From contig JALNXP010000105.1 of assembly GCA_023230285.1 (NCBI GenBank), positions 1-8,231 on the forward strand: 8,231 bases of DNA, read 5' to 3'. The DNA is from Bacteroidales bacterium. GTDB taxonomy: Bacteria; Bacteroidota; Bacteroidia; Bacteroidales; BM520. Shown here piece by piece: positions 6,693 to 8,231 of this stretch (positions within the stretch are counted from its first letter, which is position 1; every line of letters starts with the position of its first letter). The notes beneath the pieces were generated by a model. It was given only the letters and a program-made list of their open reading frames with translations. It did not search any database and was not told the origin of the DNA. The position numbers and the translations under genes are program-made.

Positions 6693-8231
6693 ATGAAAAA
6701 AAACGCATTAATCCTTTTTCTTTTGGTGTTCTCTTTGTCTGCTTTTTCGCAATCGTATGATAAGTTGATTGCAAAAGCCGGTGATAATGAGAATTTTCCA
6801 AAAGCAGATTACGTCACCGTATTCGACAGTACCAACGTTTTTATGGAAGAATCCGGTCTTAGCTATGTTAATATGCACCAATTGACAAAAATTTTAAATT
6901 ATAAAGGTGCAAAATATTTCAATGTTATCAAAATCGATTATGATCCTTTATCTGCTTATGTCGAAATTAACGAAGTTAAAGTCTACAGAAAAGATGGAAC
7001 AGTAGATGTTGTCGATAATCCTGTTTTGGATTATGCAGCTCCGGCACGCATGATTTATTGGGGAGCAAGACAAAAGATGGTGGAAATAGGACACCTTGAA
7101 CCGGGCGATGCTGTCGAGGTCAAATTTTTTAGAAAAGGCTTTACTTATGCTTTGCTGCAAGATGATGACTCTAAGTATATCCCGCCAATGAAAGGTCATT
7201 ATTATGATATAGTCCCGTTTTGGAGTACACAGCCAATGGTCGAAAAGGTTTATTCTGTTAATGTTCTTAAAAACAAATATTTACAATATAAAGTTTATAA
7301 TGGGGAAGTTAATAGCTATGTTGTGTCAGATGCCGATAATGCTGACAGAATGGTTTATACTTTTAGCAAGAAAGATATCAGACCTTTGGCAAAACCAAGC
7401 TATACTTTATCAAGTAACGACATTGAACCTAAGCTGTTGCTGTCGACAAGCCCTGATTGGTACGCAAAATCACATTGGTTCTACGGTGTCAACGAAGATT
7501 ATGGTAGCTTTAATTCTACTCCCGAATTGCAGAAAAAAGTTAATCAGCTGCTTGCTCCGGCAAAATCAGAATTGGATTCTATCAGCATTCTGACACATTG
7601 GGTTGCCGATAATATGCGCTATTCCGGCATCTCGATGGGCGAAGGCGAAGGCTTCACACTTCATAATGCACAGATGAATTTTACAGACCGTTGTGGTGTC
7701 TGCAAAGACAAAGCGAGCTTGCTTATTGCCATGCTCCGTGCAGCCGGCTTCGAGTCGTATGCCGCTATGACAATGGCTGGCGAGCGTATCGACAGAATAC
7801 CTGCCGACCAATTTAATCACAGCGTTACAGTAGTAAAACGCCGTAACGGAGAGTATCAGCTGTTAGACCCGACTTGGGTGCCTAATGTTCGCGAACTCTG
7901 GTCAAGTGCCGAACAACAACAAAATTATCTGATGGGTCTGCCGCAAGGTGCCGACCTTATGGAAACACCAATATCCACTCCCGAAAATCATTATGTTAGA
8001 ATGACGGCAACATCAGAAATATCCTCAAACGGAACTCTAACTTGTAAACTTACTGTAACCGCTGAAGGTCAATCAGATGCAACTATCAGAAGAGTCTTCA
8101 CAAGTAGCAGATACAGCGAATGGGAAAATAATTTGGAAAGCGAAATTATCAGAATTGACCCACGCGCTAAAATTACTTCCGTAAAATATACCGACAGCGA
8201 AAAATATCTCGAACAGCCTTTCTCGGTGATA
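6693..8231 (+). CDS. Exported DUF3857 / transglutaminase-like domain protein, 3' end outside window
   Basis: An uninterrupted frame of 513 codons runs from the ATG at 6693 off the right edge without a stop. Residues 1-19 form a signal peptide: Met-Lys-Lys-Asn, a hydrophobic core, and Ala-Phe-Ser then Gln20 as a likely signal peptidase I site. There is no lipobox Cys, so the protein is probably periplasmic or outer-membrane associated. Residues about 35-215 resemble DUF3857. Residues about 290-395 are a transglutaminase/papain-like core with an intact triad: Cys337 (in Gly-Val-Cys-Lys-Asp-Lys-Ala), His376 (in Phe-Asn-His-Ser), Asp392 (in Leu-Leu-Asp-Pro-Thr-Trp). A further beta-rich domain is expected and begins near 425. 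Known of the family: common in Bacteroidota, function not established; protease, amidase or cross-linking activity are all possible. The 4-nt gap after mutS suggests a shared transcript. An A8 run immediately follows the start codon. Confidence 0.88.
   Translation, partial: MKKNALILFLLVFSLSAFSQSYDKLIAKAGDNENFPKADYVTVFDSTNVFMEESGLSYVNMHQLTKILNYKGAKYFNVIKIDYDPLSAYVEINEVKVYRKDGTVDVVDNPVLDYAAPARMIYWGARQKMVEIGHLEPGDAVEVKFFRKGFTYALLQDDDSKYIPPMKGHYYDIVPFWSTQPMVEKVYSVNVLKNKYLQYKVYNGEVNSYVVSDADNADRMVYTFSKKDIRPLAKPSYTLSSNDIEPKLLLSTSPDWYAKSHWFYGVNEDYGSFNSTPELQKKVNQLLAPAKSELDSISILTHWVADNMRYSGISMGEGEGFTLHNAQMNFTDRCGVCKDKASLLIAMLRAAGFESYAAMTMAGERIDRIPADQFNHSVTVVKRRNGEYQLLDPTWVPNVRELWSSAEQQQNYLMGLPQGADLMETPISTPENHYVRMTATSEISSNGTLTCKLTVTAEGQSDATIRRVFTSSRYSEWENNLESEIIRIDPRAKITSVKYTDSEKYLEQPFSVI

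Noticed and set aside
6696..6703. A8 run directly after the start codon of the transglutaminase-like gene as a contingency tract
   Set aside because: Lys-Lys codons after the start are the normal positively charged beginning of a signal peptide and AAA is the favoured codon here.
7261..7593. 110-codon plus-strand open frame starting inside the transglutaminase-like gene
   Set aside because: It is an out-of-frame shadow of a longer frame with signal peptide and catalytic triad.

Overview
The window looks like chromosomal sequence from an anaerobic Bacteroidota (Bacteroidetes) species. The evidence is AT-rich coding DNA, starts without clear Shine-Dalgarno sequences, a TAnnTTTG-type -7 promoter element with a correctly spaced -33-like element, a PD-(D/E)XK protein of the DUF1703 family that is typically multicopy in this phylum, a Bacteroidota-style MutS, and an oxygen-sensitive glycyl radical enzyme. 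Species cannot be told from the sequence alone.

Layout from left to right. Bases 2-604 (+) hold the C-terminal part of a PD-(D/E)XK nuclease-superfamily protein cut by the window edge. Nine bases separate it from a convergent short-chain dehydrogenase/reductase (SDR) gene at 614-1420 (-). Upstream of the SDR on the same strand, after a 100-bp AT-rich gap with no visible promoter or terminator, is a 799-residue glycyl radical enzyme at 1521-3920 (-). Its active-site residues match trans-4-hydroxy-L-proline dehydratase (HypD), so hypD and the SDR gene are probably one transcript. A 140-bp divergent intergenic region (3921-4060) carries a good candidate hypD promoter with palindromes over its -33 side, plus a weaker candidate mutS promoter. 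mutS (4061-6688, +) is complete. Four bases later begins a secreted DUF3857/transglutaminase-like protein (6693 to the window end, +), which runs open off the right edge and is likely co-transcribed with mutS.

Functionally the window holds two unrelated divergent units. The leftward unit would dehydrate hydroxyproline (from collagen or diet) to pyrroline-5-carboxylate, which ProC elsewhere in the genome could reduce to proline. The rightward unit has DNA mismatch repair and an exported protein of unknown role. The radical-SAM activase that HypD requires is not next to it, nor is proC. I see no CRISPR array, insertion sequence, tRNA, rRNA or phage gene. I found no clearly new biological system; the most informative items are the HypD assignment, the missing activase and the structured hypD promoter.
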